A DNA stretch of 64,000 bases from Alteromonas sp. KUL106. Its GTDB lineage: Bacteria > Pseudomonadota > Gammaproteobacteria > Enterobacterales > Alteromonadaceae. The notes beneath the pieces were generated by a model. It saw nothing but the letters and a program-made list of their open reading frames with translations. It made no database searches and was not told where the DNA came from. Below are positions 19,684 through 28,462 of the stretch, in pieces (positions within the stretch are counted from its first letter, which is position 1; each line of letters opens with the position of its first letter). The position numbers and the translations under genes were made by a program. The stretch spans positions 85,165 to 149,164 of the forward strand of contig NZ_BLIG01000032.1 in assembly GCF_009811415.1 (NCBI RefSeq), in the 5' to 3' direction.

Positions 19684-20085
19684 ATGCGCCATCGTAAGAG
19701 TGGTCGTCAGTTGAATCGCAACAGCAGCCATCGTCAAGCTATGTTCAAAAACATGGCCGGTTCTTTGGTCAAGCACGAAGTGATCAAAACTACGTTACCA
19801 AAAGCGAAAGAATTACGTCGCGTAATCGAGCCTCTAATCACTATGGCTAAAGAAGACAGCGTTGCAAACCGCCGTCTAGCTTTTGCCCGCACTGGTGACA
19901 AAGAGGTTGTAGGTAAACTATTCAACGAGCTTGGTCCTCGTTACGAAGCTCGTCCAGGCGGTTACACTCGCATTCTTAAATGCGGTTTCCGTGCTGGCGA
20001 CAATGCCCCAATGGCATATGTTGAGCTAGTTGACCGTCCAGTTGTAGAAGCTGAAGAAGAAGCAGTAGAAGCAACTGAAGAGTAA
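19684..20085 (+). CDS. rplQ: Ribosomal protein bL17
   Basis: A 133-residue 50S protein, slightly longer than that of E. coli because of an acidic tail ([12 protein letters not shown]). The body [20 protein letters not shown] and [21 protein letters not shown] are typical. It is the last gene of the alpha operon. Confidence 0.98.
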   Translation: MRHRKSGRQLNRNSSHRQAMFKNMAGSLVKHEVIKTTLPKAKELRRVIEPLITMAKEDSVANRRLAFARTGDKEVVGKLFNELGPRYEARPGGYTRILKCGFRAGDNAPMAYVELVDRPVVEAEEEAVEATEE

Positions 20086-20100
20086 TTAATACTCGATTAG

Positions 20101-20138
20101 AAAAAGGGGCCTGAGTGAAAACTCAGGCCCCTTTTTTT
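20101..20138 (+). terminator. Terminator of the alpha operon
   Basis: AAAAAGGGGCCTGAGT, loop GAAA and ACTCAGGCCCCTTTTTTT make a perfect, very strong intrinsic terminator. Confidence 0.95.
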
Positions 20139-20151
20139 GTGCCCAAAAAAT

Positions 20152-20184
20152 AATAATGGGGTCAGCGTCACAGCTCTGACCCCA
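20152..20184. repeat. Palindromic copy of the TGGGGTCAG repeat
   Basis: AATAATGGGGTCAG (20152-20165) is mirrored by CTGACCCCA (20176-20184), forming a 9-base inverted repeat with a ten-base spacer. The AATAATGGGGTCAG core is also found, on the other strand, at 58381-58401. It may be a REP-like element; it is not followed by a T-run, so it is not a terminator. Confidence 0.55.
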
Positions 20185-20251
20185 TCGTTCTTTCTACTTA
20201 GTAACTGCACCAGCAACCTAACTTGTTTGTTTCTATTTTTAATTATTACTT

Positions 20252-20267
20252 TGGCTTAATGTTTGCA
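20252..20267 (+). promoter_or_regulatory. Sigma-54 (RpoN) promoter of the flagellin gene
   Basis: TGGCTTAATGTTTGCA matches the RpoN consensus TGGCAC-N5-TTGCA: GG at 20253-20254 and GC at 20265-20266, exactly ten bases apart. Transcription would start near 20278, about 90 bases before the flagellin ATG. Polar-flagellum class genes in related bacteria commonly use this sigma factor. Confidence 0.75.
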
Positions 20268-20365
20268 AAAAGCTTTAGGAAATTAAGCTAAAAGCGTATA
20301 GAAAACGCCAAATTGAGCCATGTTTTTCAACTTATGTATTTCAGTTATCCATAACAAGGAAGTTT

Positions 20366-21721
20366 ATGTTAACAACGTCATCGTTCACGCAGTCGCTTTC
20401 ATCAACCCCTTTGTTCAGTAAAACACTATCTACTGCTTACGAACGGTTGAGCTCAGGCCTAAGAATAAATAAAGCTGCAGATGACAGTGCGGGTCTACAG
20501 ATATCGACTCGATTAACGTCAGAATCTATGGCGAAAGGTCAGCTTCGCCGTAATCTAAATGACGGTATTAGCTACGCACAAATAGCGGAAGGCGGGCTGC
20601 AAGAATCTGCCGATATCTTGCAGCGTATGCGGCAATTAGCCATGCAATCTCAAAATGGCATCAATTCAGATGCTGATAGGCGTGCACTTGATAAGGAGTT
20701 TCAGCAGTTAAAAAACGCACTTAATGGCATTGCCTACAACACCGAAGCATTTAACCGTTTGCCTTTGTTAGGTGATAACGACCTCTTATCTGACAATGTT
20801 CCATCAATAGGCGATACCTTTGTCAAAGGCACTCCAACCCGGCTAAATAGTGGTTTACGTTCTGTGGCTTATATTCCCGCTGGTTCAACAAACGTATCCA
20901 TTAATGTTGATAGCTTTTCTTTAGATGATGATCTTCAAGTATTTACCGCAAGCGGCAGACATTTGGTCGGTACACCGCTGTCAGACAACGTGTGGACTTC
21001 CAATAACATAAGTTCAGCAAGCGACATTAAACGCTTGTTATTCTCAACCGAAGAAGGCTACACACCAACGGCTAGCTACGACAGCAGTTCGCTCATAACC
21101 AATGGTGCGGGCACAATTAACGGAACAACATTTACTTTCTCTGGTGATCAACACCCCGGCATAACAACAGAAAGCCTAACCATCGATAACACAAACGAAC
21201 CACTCATTATTGCAGTAATTGGGCAAGGCGTGTTTGATGCAACGGTAGATTGGGATACGTTAGGCTCTCCTGGAAGCGGTGGAAACAGTTTTGAAGCCGG
21301 CCCAGTTGATATTACCGCTACTAACTCGCTGAGCGATGGCACAGACTATATAAACCTTATAAAAACCCCAGTGGGTTTATCCGATTTAGACATGGTAGAA
21401 AGCGACGTGCTTACTTTTGAAAACGCAGAGGCAGCGTTACAGCAAATAGACAATGCTCTCGCGTACGTAAGCGAAAGCCGCGCTTTTTACGGCGCAAAAA
21501 TGAATCAAATGGCATCGGCATTAAAAGTGAACGATCGCATGCATGAAGGCTTAATGGCGGCCCGTTCTCAAATCCTTGATACTGATTTCGCCGCAGAAAC
21601 TGCCAAATCTACACAGGCGCAAATCGTGGAGCAAGCGAGTATCTCAGTTCGGGCGCAGGCTAAGTCAAGTGATGAGCAGGTGTTGGGTTTGTTGGATGAG
21701 ACGCTGAGCCAACGTTCATGA
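20366..21721 (+). CDS. Flagellin (orphan copy)
   Basis: The 451-residue protein has both conserved flagellin ends. The N-terminal D0/D1 region covers about 1-140 (STAYERLSSGLRINKAADDSAGLQIS; LRRNLNDGISYAQIAEGGL). The C-terminal region covers about 355-451 (LQQIDNALAYVSESRAFYGA; ILDTDFAAETAKSTQAQIV). The middle is a variable, Ser/Thr/Asn-rich region that would be exposed on the filament. It stands outside any flagellar gene cluster, after the alpha operon and before the glycan locus. A good AAGGA precedes the ATG and a sigma-54 promoter lies upstream. It ends with QRS and lacks the usual long terminal Leu-rich pattern, which is a minor deviation. Confidence 0.93.
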   Translation: MLTTSSFTQSLSSTPLFSKTLSTAYERLSSGLRINKAADDSAGLQISTRLTSESMAKGQLRRNLNDGISYAQIAEGGLQESADILQRMRQLAMQSQNGINSDADRRALDKEFQQLKNALNGIAYNTEAFNRLPLLGDNDLLSDNVPSIGDTFVKGTPTRLNSGLRSVAYIPAGSTNVSINVDSFSLDDDLQVFTASGRHLVGTPLSDNVWTSNNISSASDIKRLLFSTEEGYTPTASYDSSSLITNGAGTINGTTFTFSGDQHPGITTESLTIDNTNEPLIIAVIGQGVFDATVDWDTLGSPGSGGNSFEAGPVDITATNSLSDGTDYINLIKTPVGLSDLDMVESDVLTFENAEAALQQIDNALAYVSESRAFYGAKMNQMASALKVNDRMHEGLMAARSQILDTDFAAETAKSTQAQIVEQASISVRAQAKSSDEQVLGLLDETLSQRS

Positions 21722-21839
21722 AAAATGGAATCGAAGTCCCGATTCTCACCCTATTATTCTTTTAGCGTTCCACTATAAACTCTGTGTGACATGACACTAG
21801 TTACGAGCACTTCATTTGTAATTCAGTACAACTTTGCCA

Positions 21840-21868
21840 TTTAATCGCAATACAAACCTTTGTATACT
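21840..21868 (+). promoter_or_regulatory. Candidate sigma-70 promoter of manC
   Basis: TTTAAT (21840-21845), a 17-base spacer and TATACT (21863-21868) lie about 60 bases before manC. The -10 is good and the -35 poor. Confidence 0.4.
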
Positions 21869-21930
21869 GAACAGAGAATATATAAATAACAGGACGTGAG
21901 CATAGCACTCACACATCAAGGATATTACAA

Positions 21931-23337
21931 ATGAAACCAGTAGTATTAGCTGGCGGCTCAGGTAGTCGCTTATGGCCAAAATCGCGTGCAGCGCTTCCAA
22001 AGCAGTTTCTGTCTCTCACATCAGACAGCACCATGCTGCAAGACACGATCACACGCTTAAAAGGCACACCAGCCCAAAACCCAATCTTCATTTGTAACGA
22101 CGCACACCGCTTTCTAGTGGCGGAGCAGCTTCGTCAAAAGAATATCCAACATGGCGGTATTCTTTTAGAACCGGTTGGTCGTAATACGGCACCTGCAATT
22201 GCATTAGCGGCACTGCATGCAAACATAAATGGCGAAGATCCCGTTCTTCTCGTATTGGCGGCAGACCACCTTATTAAAGATAACCCAGCGTTTCACACTG
22301 CTATTGCTAAAGCCGAGAAGCTAGCAGAGCAGGGTAAACTCGTCACCTTCGGTATTGTTCCAGACCAGCCGCATACGGGTTATGGATATATTAAAGCGGG
22401 CGAGCAAGCGGGCGATGGTTTCGAAGTAGCTCAGTTTGTAGAAAAGCCTGCTTTGGAAACTGCAAAAGAATATGTAGATTCTGGGAGTTACTACTGGAAC
22501 AGCGGTATGTTTATGTTCAAAGCAAGCCGTTACCTGGAAGAGCTAGAAAAGTATAACCCCGAAATGCTAGACGTGTGTAAGCGTGCTATCGACACAGAAA
22601 CGCCAGATCTAGACTTCATTCGTGTCGACCACGACATTTTTGCTACTTGTCCAGACGATTCAATTGATTATGCGGTTATGGAAAAAACCGACAGTGCAGC
22701 CATGGTGCCGCTAGATGCAGGCTGGAGTGATGTAGGAAGCTGGACATCACTATGGGAAACTGCTGAAAAAGACGAAAATGGCAACGTATCCGTTGGCGAT
22801 ACTATCTTAGAAAACACCAAAAACAGTTATGTAAACGCAGAGCAGCGTTTAGTGTCGGTCATCGGACTTGAAGACGTAGTAGTTGTAGAAACTAAAGATG
22901 CGGTTATGGTTGCCCACAAAGATGATGCGCAAAGCATTAAAAATGTGGTCAACAAACTAAAAGCTGAGCACCGCCCAGAGTTTGAATTCCATCGCGAAGT
23001 ATTCCGTCCGTGGGGTAGCTACGATTCTATCGACAGTGGCGCTCGATTCCAAGTTAAGCGTATTACAGTAAAACCAGGTGAAAAGCTATCGGTTCAAATG
23101 CACCACCACCGCGCTGAACACTGGATTGTGGTTTCTGGTAGTGCAAATGTAACTATAGATGAAGAAACGCAGTTAGTTACCGAGAACGAGTCGGTATACA
23201 TTCCTATCGGTGCGGTTCATGCGCTAGAAAACCCAGGTAAGATACCGCTAGAGCTTATTGAAGTGCAGTCTGGTGCATATCTTGGTGAAGACGATATTGT
23301 GCGTTTTTCTGATAGATATGGGCGTGTTGCTAAATAA
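21931..23337 (+). CDS. manC: Mannose-1-phosphate guanylyltransferase / mannose-6-phosphate isomerase
   Basis: The 468-residue bifunctional type II enzyme makes GDP-mannose from mannose-1-phosphate and GTP, and interconverts fructose-6-phosphate and mannose-6-phosphate. The N-terminal nucleotidyltransferase domain opens with [20 protein letters not shown] and includes [14 protein letters not shown]. The C-terminal cupin (about 350-460) has PWGSYDSI and the metal-binding stretch [16 protein letters not shown]. It supplies GDP-mannose for the gmd-fcl pathway encoded 17 kb downstream. A terminator follows, so it is transcribed separately from the next gene. Confidence 0.96.
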   Translation: MKPVVLAGGSGSRLWPKSRAALPKQFLSLTSDSTMLQDTITRLKGTPAQNPIFICNDAHRFLVAEQLRQKNIQHGGILLEPVGRNTAPAIALAALHANINGEDPVLLVLAADHLIKDNPAFHTAIAKAEKLAEQGKLVTFGIVPDQPHTGYGYIKAGEQAGDGFEVAQFVEKPALETAKEYVDSGSYYWNSGMFMFKASRYLEELEKYNPEMLDVCKRAIDTETPDLDFIRVDHDIFATCPDDSIDYAVMEKTDSAAMVPLDAGWSDVGSWTSLWETAEKDENGNVSVGDTILENTKNSYVNAEQRLVSVIGLEDVVVVETKDAVMVAHKDDAQSIKNVVNKLKAEHRPEFEFHREVFRPWGSYDSIDSGARFQVKRITVKPGEKLSVQMHHHRAEHWIVVSGSANVTIDEETQLVTENESVYIPIGAVHALENPGKIPLELIEVQSGAYLGEDDIVRFSDRYGRVAK

Positions 23338-23447
23338 TTGTTAAGCAAAGAAGTTGACGGTTAAGTGAAAGAAGAGTAACTTTTTTAAAACTGACAAAAA
23401 ATAAAAATTATCTAAGCAGTTTTTACCCACTAAAACTATATCTTTCG

Positions 23448-23475
23448 ACCGGCAGTTGCCGGTCTTTTATTTTTC
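23448..23475 (+). terminator. Rho-independent terminator after manC
   Basis: GACCGGC, loop AGTT and GCCGGTC form a perfect hairpin followed by TTTTATTTTT. Confidence 0.85.
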
Positions 23476-23520
23476 AGAGCATGTATGGACTAGTTCTTTC
23501 TGCTCAAAAGGATTTGATTT

Positions 23521-25386
23521 ATGAGAAATAGACGTTTTCTATTTGTATTTTTTTATATTGTTATTAGCGCTTTACAATTATCTGCTTGCAGTAGTGAAGA
23601 TAAAACATTTGACTTAGATATAAGTATATCGGGGTTAGAGTCTGGCTCCCTAACTATCGAATCTAGCATAGGTGAGCGAGTAAGCATAAACTCCAATGGA
23701 GTGTATAGATTCAAAAATGGTTTCGAATCACTGAACGAAGCAAATGTTAGCATAATCTCACAACCAGCTGGTTTGTTATGTGAAATTACACAAGACTCAA
23801 TCCAAGATAATATTAAGATAGTGAACATCGTGTGTCATGGCGCACCAACCCCATCAATATTATCTATAAATTATGATGTCAAAAAAATTATTTTAGAATG
23901 GGTTAACAATTCGTCAAAAAATATGTCCCATTCTATTCTTCTTCGCCAAAGTGAAAGCGATACATTTGTCCCAATCAAACGCGGGATTTCAACTAACTCT
24001 TATGAACTCATTGTGAATAGCTATGAGTATGCGAGCGCGGAAATCATCATTGAAACTTGTAATTCACTAGGATGCGCGCAGTCAGAAATTTCAAGCGTTA
24101 GCGAAAACTTATTAGAAATAATACTGTTTACAGAGTTAGGCAGCGTGGATGAGAACTTCTATTATGGTCGTGAAGTGGCGGTTTCCAGCGAAGCTAATTT
24201 GTTATTAGTAAGTGCGAGTAAGAAGTCTTCGGACGTAGAAAGTGGACTTGAATATCGTTTCGGCTCTGTCTACTTATACTCCTTAGCCACTGGATCGCCC
24301 GTAGAAATTGAAAAGTTTGAGTTACCGAATGCTGAGCTTGATTTCGGAGAAGGAGTCGGGGTTTCTGATAACGGTCATGTTTTAGTTATTTTAGGAGAAG
24401 TTTTGTCAGAGACAGATTCTTCTGAAAAGCTAAATGGAATTTATATCTTTGAGAAACAATCAGAGGGTTCATGGCTTCTAAGTCAAACTATAGCTCTAAA
24501 TGGCTTAGGCGATTGGCATGGTGGCAATGCTATTGATTTAACGTACTCGGGGAATTTAATTGTAGTTACAAATTTTAAATATGGAGACTCTCTAGGGCGA
24601 ACGGTTGTTTTAGAAAAAGGCCAAGACGAGAATTACCATTTTTCTGTTATTGAAGACCCAACTCAGTCCAATAAATATACAGGTTATGGTAATTCCATAT
24701 CAGTATCTAGAGACGGTAACTTTTTTGTTGTAGGCTCACCACGAGAAGATGAAAAAGTTATAGAAGTCGATAATGATGATTTCTTCACCTTCACTTATAC
24801 CGAAGGTGCAGCTTTTGTGTATGAGAAATCAAATGGCGAATGGTTAGTTACTTCAAAACTGAAATCGAGTTCTCCTCGAATTGACGATGCATTTGGCACT
24901 GGATTAAATATATCAGATGACGGCCAATTAATTGCGGTAGGTTCTCCGGGGGGGGAGGGCACTTCAGGTAAAGTAGAAATTTTTGCTATAAAAGACGGAT
25001 TGTGGAGCCAAGCTCATTTATTAAACTCACCTTCTCCTTCACCCTATTCAGAAGACCGTTTCGGTTACTCCTTGTCATTCAATCATGGTGCCGATGATTT
25101 ATTCATTGGCGCACCGGGCGAAAAAAGCGATTTATTTGGTATAACAAAGGTATCTTCTCAGAACGTAGGCTCGAATGGTTCAGGAGCTATATATCACTAC
25201 AGTATTAACTCCACCGAACATTGGGAAAATAAGACTCTTATTAAATCTAAATTTAATTTCAAATATGAAGGATTTGGAAGAAAGGTTCTTTTAACAGAAT
25301 CTGGGACCTTAATTGCAACGGGATTTAACTACCCTGCGATAGTAGGTGAAAGGAAAGAGTCACCCGGCGGCTTCTATATTTACTAG
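23521..25386 (+). CDS. Lipoprotein with FG-GAP-like beta-propeller repeats
   Basis: The 621-residue protein starts with a lipoprotein signal ending in LSAC (Cys23; the next residue is Ser). The N-terminal ~190 residues form beta-rich domains, possibly one fibronectin-III-like domain near 110-195. From about 205 to the end there are repeated units such as YGNSISVSRDGNFFVVGSP, FGTGLNISDDGQLIAVGSP and FGYSLSFNHGADDLFIGAP, characteristic of FG-GAP/integrin-type propellers. This suggests a surface protein for binding or adhesion. A run of eight G at 24948-24955 lies inside the propeller coding sequence. The gene is AT-rich compared with manC. The partner and exact role are unknown. Confidence 0.72.
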   Translation: MRNRRFLFVFFYIVISALQLSACSSEDKTFDLDISISGLESGSLTIESSIGERVSINSNGVYRFKNGFESLNEANVSIISQPAGLLCEITQDSIQDNIKIVNIVCHGAPTPSILSINYDVKKIILEWVNNSSKNMSHSILLRQSESDTFVPIKRGISTNSYELIVNSYEYASAEIIIETCNSLGCAQSEISSVSENLLEIILFTELGSVDENFYYGREVAVSSEANLLLVSASKKSSDVESGLEYRFGSVYLYSLATGSPVEIEKFELPNAELDFGEGVGVSDNGHVLVILGEVLSETDSSEKLNGIYIFEKQSEGSWLLSQTIALNGLGDWHGGNAIDLTYSGNLIVVTNFKYGDSLGRTVVLEKGQDENYHFSVIEDPTQSNKYTGYGNSISVSRDGNFFVVGSPREDEKVIEVDNDDFFTFTYTEGAAFVYEKSNGEWLVTSKLKSSSPRIDDAFGTGLNISDDGQLIAVGSPGGEGTSGKVEIFAIKDGLWSQAHLLNSPSPSPYSEDRFGYSLSFNHGADDLFIGAPGEKSDLFGITKVSSQNVGSNGSGAIYHYSINSTEHWENKTLIKSKFNFKYEGFGRKVLLTESGTLIATGFNYPAIVGERKESPGGFYIY

Positions 25387-25396
25387 TAAGCTTATA

Positions 25397-25444
25397 GCTC
25401 GCTTGTTGAAATGAGAGATTTTGAGCAAGCGAGCAACCAGTTAA
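25397..25444. terminator. Possible shared terminator hairpin between convergent genes
   Basis: GCTCGCTTG and CAAGCGAGC are perfectly complementary, separated by 30 bases, between the converging lipoprotein and acetyltransferase genes. No T-run follows on the plus strand, so terminator function is uncertain. Confidence 0.35.
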
Positions 25445-25452
25445 AATTCTAC

Positions 25453-26211
25453 TTAGTTAAAAACTTCATGAAACTTCACTAATAAAGGCTGATAGCGCTC
25501 TATGCTACCAGATTCTATTTTTTCTCTTAATTTATCACACAATTCTTCAGGCTCAGCATCAGCTTTAATCTCATTAAAATCCGTGTAGGCATAGTTCCAC
25601 CATTGAATTTCCGTCAAATTTTCTATTTCTGTTTCTGAAAATCGATATTTAACAACTTTAGCCGGAACACCAGCGACAATAGCGTAAGGAGGAACATCTT
25701 TTGTAACGACGGCTCTCGTTGCGATTACTGCGCCATTGCCGATAGATATTCCGGTAGCTAAAGTTACGTTATTACCTATCCAAACATCGTGGCCAATAGT
25801 AATGGAGAGGTCTTGGTTCTGATGTGGATTAGCAATTTGATAGGGGCTATCTAGTCCAGCATCTTGCGCTGATGATGTAGATAGTATAAATGTTGGATTG
25901 TAGGTAACCGCAGAGCTGGAAAAGCGTTCTATAGGATGCTTTTCTCCCATGACACTAACTCCGCTAGCGATGGAGCAGTATCTTCCAACAACGGTATGCT
26001 CTGGTAGCTCGCTCCACGAATATGAGAAAGCGCCCATTGTATGTAATTTATTACCTTCAAAATAGCCAGTATAGGGCTCTGCAAATGAACTAGAAAAGAA
26101 GCTAACCCGTTCATTTTCTCTAAACCTTCCACGTCCCTTTTGAGTGAAAAATATTCGCTTGTTCTGAAAAAAAGAATTTAGCGATGTGTTAAAAAACCTT
26201 TTATGAATCAT
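25453..26211 (-). CDS. CatB-like O-acetyltransferase (left-handed beta-helix)
   Basis: The 252-residue protein has hexapeptide-repeat turns (GRYCSIASGVSVMG; IGHDVWIGNNVTLATGISIG; GAVIATRAVVTKDVP) and the ending PYAIVAGVPAKVVKYRF, typical of CatB/xenobiotic and sugar O-acetyltransferases that use acetyl-CoA. The catalytic His is likely the one in GEKHPIERFS. It is cytoplasmic and probably acetylates a sugar of the surface glycan. It lies 20 bases downstream of the SGNH-type gene on the same strand and probably forms an operon with it and the sulfotransferase. Confidence 0.82.
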   Translation of the reverse strand: MIHKRFFNTSLNSFFQNKRIFFTQKGRGRFRENERVSFFSSSFAEPYTGYFEGNKLHTMGAFSYSWSELPEHTVVGRYCSIASGVSVMGEKHPIERFSSSAVTYNPTFILSTSSAQDAGLDSPYQIANPHQNQDLSITIGHDVWIGNNVTLATGISIGNGAVIATRAVVTKDVPPYAIVAGVPAKVVKYRFSETEIENLTEIQWWNYAYTDFNEIKADAEPEELCDKLREKIESGSIERYQPLLVKFHEVFN

Positions 26212-26231
26212 GTAATTATCTTTTTATCGTT

Positions 26232-27593
26232 TTAATTTTCATCTAGAGAATTTTGGTCATATTGAGTTACGAAGTTGATAATACCCGTTAATTTTTCATT
26301 TTGCGATGTTATTAAAAGCTCTTGGTTTAATAAGGGGGAGGGGGTAAAAGATGAGTCTTGGTTTTCTAGCTTTTCTTCTAAATAGGTAAAGTAGTTTTCA
26401 TCTACACTTGGTGGCCTAATGATAAAACGTGCATTACTTTGAGTTAGAACGTAATCTGGAGAAATTGCTTTAATAAAACTTATATCTAGGTTGCCTGCGC
26501 AATGGACAAAAACAACTATCTTATAGATCCTACATAGATAGTTGAATAAGGTGTAGCTAGAAGACGAGCCAAGGATTAGAAGTACTTCATCATAAATTGC
26601 ATTATCATAATAAATAACACGCATTCGCCCGAAGTTTGGAAGTTTATTGTCAAAAACGACATATTTTTGATGATTAAAAGAAGCTAGAAATTCCTCGTCG
26701 TGTTTTTTATTAGGGTAGATTTTGTTGCCTAAATCCCCAGTCACGTGTTTGGTCTTGTAACGATCATTATTAAATAACTCTACAAGCTCACTAATGTCAG
26801 TTTTTTGGTGCGATGCTACTTCAACGCTCGCCTTCATGGAACCAAAATGACTCCAATGTGTATCACACATTCGATAGCTTCGCTTTTCTGATTCCTGAAG
26901 TACTCTAACCGGAAATATTACATCCAATTTTTCCGGTACTAGGTTTAAAACCTGATCAATAGCGGTATTTTTCCCTCTTTCAAATGGATAGTACTGTGGA
27001 AAAACCATCTCTTTTGAAGGAGCTATGAGCATACATACATGGAAACCACAAGTCTCTTGCAAATCTAATAGAGTTCTAAAGTAAACTTTCCACACTGCTC
27101 TATCTTGCCTAGAAAGTTTTAACTTTCCGGTGAATTGCTCAACACTATTGTTGGTATCGTTATCCAAAAATAGCCAATTTTCTTGACCTTCTATTATTTC
27201 AAGTGCGCCTTTCAGTTCAAATTCAATCAGAGTGTTAAAATTACCTTTTCTAATAAAGCCAATTTGAAAAAACTGGGATGAAACATCTAAGGCCGTTTTG
27301 AATCCACACATTAACAAAGGGTGGCCACTAGAACACTCTTTGAGTACTACTTCGATAACATCGTGTCTCTCAATGTTCAATTCTATTGGTGTGACTCGAC
27401 TACCCTCTAGTGCGACCAACTGAATATCTTCTCCTATTTCAGAGAGAAACCAACCGCTTAGCTCAATTCCATTATTTTCGATATTATCACTATCTATTTG
27501 GACGTCATTTTTTGGAGAATCAACACACCACTTAATAACTCCATCGATTGTCGGCGGGGCAACTATTTTGTTTTTTATTGTAAACGCTGACAA
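26232..27593 (-). CDS. AlgX/AlgJ-like SGNH-fold protein, putative glycan O-acetyltransferase
   Basis: The 453-residue protein has an N-terminal beta-rich domain of about 130 residues. A region resembling the AlgX/AlgJ acetyltransferase fold follows: GQENWLFLDND, a helix ending in CGFHVCMLIAPSKEMVFP, then CDTHWSHFG with D244 and H246, and LILGSSSSYT with Ser343. The D-x-H followed about 100 residues later by Ser repeats the catalytic order and spacing of AlgX (D174, H176, S269). No signal peptide or transmembrane anchor is visible, whereas AlgX and AlgJ are periplasmic, so location and acceptor are open. Neighbours suggest it acts on the same glycan as the CatB-like and sulfotransferase genes. 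Confidence 0.6.
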   Translation of the reverse strand: MSAFTIKNKIVAPPTIDGVIKWCVDSPKNDVQIDSDNIENNGIELSGWFLSEIGEDIQLVALEGSRVTPIELNIERHDVIEVVLKECSSGHPLLMCGFKTALDVSSQFFQIGFIRKGNFNTLIEFELKGALEIIEGQENWLFLDNDTNNSVEQFTGKLKLSRQDRAVWKVYFRTLLDLQETCGFHVCMLIAPSKEMVFPQYYPFERGKNTAIDQVLNLVPEKLDVIFPVRVLQESEKRSYRMCDTHWSHFGSMKASVEVASHQKTDISELVELFNNDRYKTKHVTGDLGNKIYPNKKHDEEFLASFNHQKYVVFDNKLPNFGRMRVIYYDNAIYDEVLLILGSSSSYTLFNYLCRIYKIVVFVHCAGNLDISFIKAISPDYVLTQSNARFIIRPPSVDENYFTYLEEKLENQDSSFTPSPLLNQELLITSQNEKLTGIINFVTQYDQNSLDEN

Positions 27594-27619
27594 TTTTCTC
27601 TCCTTTGAAACCTTCAGGA

Positions 27620-28387
27620 TTATATATAACGCTCTACGATATCGTATTCATCCCTCAAATAGTGTCTGAGGGTTACATAATTTGGAACGTTTTGACTGAC
27701 GTTGCGAATATTTTTGTGGCTTTCAGATAAAGGAACACCCATGTCTTTTCCTAATCTTTCTAGGTCTTTTTGGTATCTGTGGACGGAGCCAATGAATTCA
27801 ATGTTATCAATGCTCACACGTTCAAAAAATCGTGCGTAAGCTTTAGTAAATTGAGGCAATGTATTGTTAGTTATCATATCAAATACAATATCCTCAATCT
27901 TTGAGACTCCATTCATAACATATATTTTTTTTAGTATTAGGTATTGTGGGTGATCTCCACCTGTTTGTAATAGGTGTCTCACTAAGCTGTAAACTCGAGC
28001 GACAGGATCTCTTACCCAAACCATCCTCTTCGAATTGGGGAAAACTTCAAGATGACTCTCGTGAGGTTTAAAGTGGCCATGGATGATTTTACAATGTTTA
28101 GGAAGCCACAAAGGCTCCGCCCTAGAAATTTCTTTTGCACCAGTAGATGCATATGCACCGAAAACCTGAGATGGATAATTCTGCTCAAGGCTTGCTCTCA
28201 AAGAGCTTCCAGCTGTTTTGGGTATGTGATAAGAAATCCATCTAATGTTGGTGTGAGGGTGACCTTTCGAGTACTTTGAAGGATTGACGAGCTTTTCTAA
28301 AGCCCATGCTATTTTTCTATATTTCATTGAGTCTTTAATCGGAGAAAACTGAAAAAGAATGTGCGGTAAAGGATTTTCTTTAAACAA
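27620..28387 (-). CDS. Sulfotransferase family protein
   Basis: The 255-residue protein has the two PAPS-binding elements of Golgi-type carbohydrate sulfotransferases: the 5'-phosphosulfate loop HIPKTAGSSLR (56-64) and the 3'-phosphate site VWVRDPVARVYSLVRH with R126 and S134. It would transfer sulfate from PAPS to a sugar hydroxyl. It is the first gene of a three-gene minus-strand unit with two acetyltransferase-type genes, divergent from the large glycosyltransferase at 28463. Sulfation is common in marine bacterial exopolysaccharides; the actual acceptor is not known. Confidence 0.83.
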   Translation of the reverse strand: MFKENPLPHILFQFSPIKDSMKYRKIAWALEKLVNPSKYSKGHPHTNIRWISYHIPKTAGSSLRASLEQNYPSQVFGAYASTGAKEISRAEPLWLPKHCKIIHGHFKPHESHLEVFPNSKRMVWVRDPVARVYSLVRHLLQTGGDHPQYLILKKIYVMNGVSKIEDIVFDMITNNTLPQFTKAYARFFERVSIDNIEFIGSVHRYQKDLERLGKDMGVPLSESHKNIRNVSQNVPNYVTLRHYLRDEYDIVERYI

Positions 28388-28462
28388 GGAAAAAGAATTA
28401 CCCTAGACGATTGCGCAAATCATCAATACCATTGCCCACAATGTTATTCTCAGGATATTACC
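28388..28462. promoter_or_regulatory. Short divergent intergenic region
   Basis: These 75 bases separate the divergent sulfotransferase and glycosyltransferase genes, so promoters for both directions are expected here. No consensus elements stand out; AGGATATT before the 28463 ATG is a plausible ribosome binding site. Confidence 0.3.

Noticed and set aside
21722..23520. JUMPstart/ops (GGCGGTAGCGTG) RfaH element near the start of the glycan locus
   Set aside because: No such motif was found before manC or before the main transferase genes.
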